Assembly (NCBI GenBank): GCA_900548935.1
Contig: URMR01000006.1
Location: forward strand, 1 to 31,470
Source: an uncultured Collinsella sp.
GTDB lineage: Bacteria > Actinomycetota > Coriobacteriia > Coriobacteriales > Coriobacteriaceae
Length of the DNA stretch: 31,470 bases
Direction: 5' to 3'
The notes under the pieces are model-generated. The model was not told the origin of the DNA. It was given only the letters and a program-made list of their open reading frames with translations, and did not search any database. Of this stretch, positions 30,389 to 31,470 are shown one piece after another. The translations under genes and the position numbers were made by a program. Within the stretch, counting starts at the first letter, position 1, and every line of letters starts with the position of its first letter.

Positions 30389-31470
30389 ATGGCGATTCGG
30401 CCGATGGAACCGAGCGGACAATGCGAAAGCGAGTTGGCGGCGGCTGGAGTGGCGCTGCCCGAACTGCTAGCGCCTGCTGGCGGGCTCGACCAGATGCTCG
30501 CAGCGATTGCGGCGGGTGCCGATGCCGTCTATGCGGGGCTGGACGGATTCAACGCTCGAGTGAGAGCGCATGGCTTTAGCGATGATGAGTTCTCGCGCGG
30601 TTGTGCCGTGGCCCATGCCCATGGCGCGCGCGTGTACGTGACGCTCAACGTGTTCGTGTTCGATGATGAGCTTGCCGACGCAGTGGCGTTGGGGGCGCAT
30701 GCGCATGCGTTGGGCGCCGATGCGCTGATTGTGGCCGATGCCGGGCTGGCTTGCGCGCTTCGTACGGCGATTCCGGGGGTCGAGATTCACCTGTCCACTC
30801 AGGCGGGCGCTCATAGCGAGGGTGCCGTGCAGTTGGCTGCCAAGGAGTTGGGAGTTGAGCGCGTGACGACGGCGCGCGAGCTGAGCGTAGCGGAGATTGA
30901 GACGCTTTGTGCCACCGGCGTGCCCATCGAAGTGTTCTGTCACGGCGCTATTTGCATTGGATACTCGGGTGCGTGTGAGTTTTCGGCCCTGCGGCGCGGA
31001 CGGTCGGCGATGCGCGGCGACTGCACACAGCCGTGCCGTCTGTCCTATGACTTGGTGGACGAGGCGGGGCAGAGTGTTGTCGCTGTCGAAGGGGACCGCC
31101 TGCTTTGTCCGCGTGACTATCTGGGCATCGCGCACCTGTCCGAACTTGTTGCCGCCGGCGTGGCATCGCTCAAGATCGAGGGCCGCATGAAGAATCCCGA
31201 CTACGTCTTTAACGTGGTGAGGGTGTGGCGTCGGGCGCTCGATATGCTGCGCGACGGCACATGGGATGCCGATGCGGTGCCGACGCTCGAGCGCGAGCTG
31301 GGAAGGTCGTTCAACCGCGGCTTTACCGATGCGTATCTGCGGGGTCGCTCGGGCGCCGAGCTCATGAGCTTTGAGCGCGCGATCAACCAGGGCGTGCGCG
31401 TGGGCCACTTGGTGGCGGTGGGTCACGAAGAGGTGACGGTTGAGCTTGATGCCGCCGTGGCGGCGGGCGA
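30389..31470 (+). CDS. U32-family peptidase, 3' end outside window
   Basis: The first about 360 residues of a U32 (collagenase-like) protein; the frame is open to the window end. The TIM-barrel start reads LPELLAPAGGLDQMLAAIAAGADAVYAGLD, and the U32 signature is clear as EVFCHGAICIGYSGACEFS, followed by GDCTQPCRL and IEGRMKNPDYV. The Cys residues here are the conserved ones that in U32 relatives such as RlhA, TrhP and UbiU/UbiV serve cofactor or cluster roles, so RNA hydroxylation rather than proteolysis is possible. ATG 30389 follows AAGGAG; the 20-odd residues before the conserved start are a variable extension. Confidence 0.92.
   Translation, partial: MAIRPMEPSGQCESELAAAGVALPELLAPAGGLDQMLAAIAAGADAVYAGLDGFNARVRAHGFSDDEFSRGCAVAHAHGARVYVTLNVFVFDDELADAVALGAHAHALGADALIVADAGLACALRTAIPGVEIHLSTQAGAHSEGAVQLAAKELGVERVTTARELSVAEIETLCATGVPIEVFCHGAICIGYSGACEFSALRRGRSAMRGDCTQPCRLSYDLVDEAGQSVVAVEGDRLLCPRDYLGIAHLSELVAAGVASLKIEGRMKNPDYVFNVVRVWRRALDMLRDGTWDADAVPTLERELGRSFNRGFTDAYLRGRSGAELMSFERAINQGVRVGHLVAVGHEEVTVELDAAVAAG

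Noticed and set aside
28725..30470. 581-codon plus-strand frame opposite the penicillin-binding protein
   Set aside because: Shadow of the PBP gene, whose GT51 and transpeptidase motifs are unmistakable on the minus strand.

Overview
The window looks like chromosomal DNA of a gut actinobacterium of the class Coriobacteriia, most likely Collinsella. This rests on high GC, strong Shine-Dalgarno (SD) sites, an actinobacterial-type ribosomal protein block (zinc-ribbon bS14 type Z and bL36, uS4 without a zinc finger) and a YgeW/YgeX/YgeY-type ureide gene set. The genus is an inference from gene content and style, not from a database search.

Layout. (1) 1-3425: an accessory fragment. It holds the 3' part of a glycine-rich membrane protein, a 450-bp non-coding gap with hairpins, and a GmrSD-like DUF262/DUF1524 nuclease gene cut by one in-frame TAA. 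(2) 3430-4910: a convergent hairpin, a small orphan ORF next to a short direct repeat, and a Pro/Ala-rich single-pass membrane protein, both genes on the minus strand. (3) 5035-15143: a catabolic and cofactor region. A YheO/DauR-type regulator diverges from dpaL (ygeX), ygeY and ygeW. These are followed by a MocA-like nucleotidyltransferase and a hydantoinase, then yqeC (minus strand) diverging from yqeB and an XdhC-family gene. The set matches the E. coli ygeW-ygeX-ygeY-hyuA-yqeB-yqeC-mocA neighbourhood, which is tied to selenium-dependent molybdenum hydroxylases and, in gut anaerobes, to anaerobic purine/urate breakdown. No hydroxylase subunit, carbamate kinase, ygfK, ssnA or purine transporter is in the window. 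(4) 15455-25233: rplE-rpsZ-rpsH-rplF-rplR-rpsE-rpmD-rplO-secY-adk-map, then infA-rpmJ-rpsM-rpsK-rpsD-rpoA-rplQ, closed by a strong terminator. The S10 half and rplN/rplX, which normally precede rplE, are absent. (5) 25269-31470: truA, a GT2-like protein with a degraded DXD motif, argR, a class A penicillin-binding protein (minus strand) and the first part of a U32 peptidase running off the end.

How the genes fit together. DpaL (ammonia lyase), YgeY (M20 amidohydrolase), YgeW (carbamoyltransferase fold) and the hydantoinase suit stepwise opening and nitrogen stripping of ureide or diaminopropionate-like intermediates. MocA, YqeC, YqeB and XdhC suit maturation of a molybdenum hydroxylase encoded elsewhere. 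Two copies of a 67-bp palindrome bracket yqeC-yqeB-xdhC, and the second copy lies exactly where the ribosomal block begins in mid-operon. That makes the xdhC/rplE junction a likely rearrangement point.

The observations most worth following are the TAA-split nuclease beside the glycine-rich membrane protein, the paired palindromes at the rplE junction, the structured RNA between dpaL, ygeY and ygeW, and the GT2-like protein lacking its DXD.
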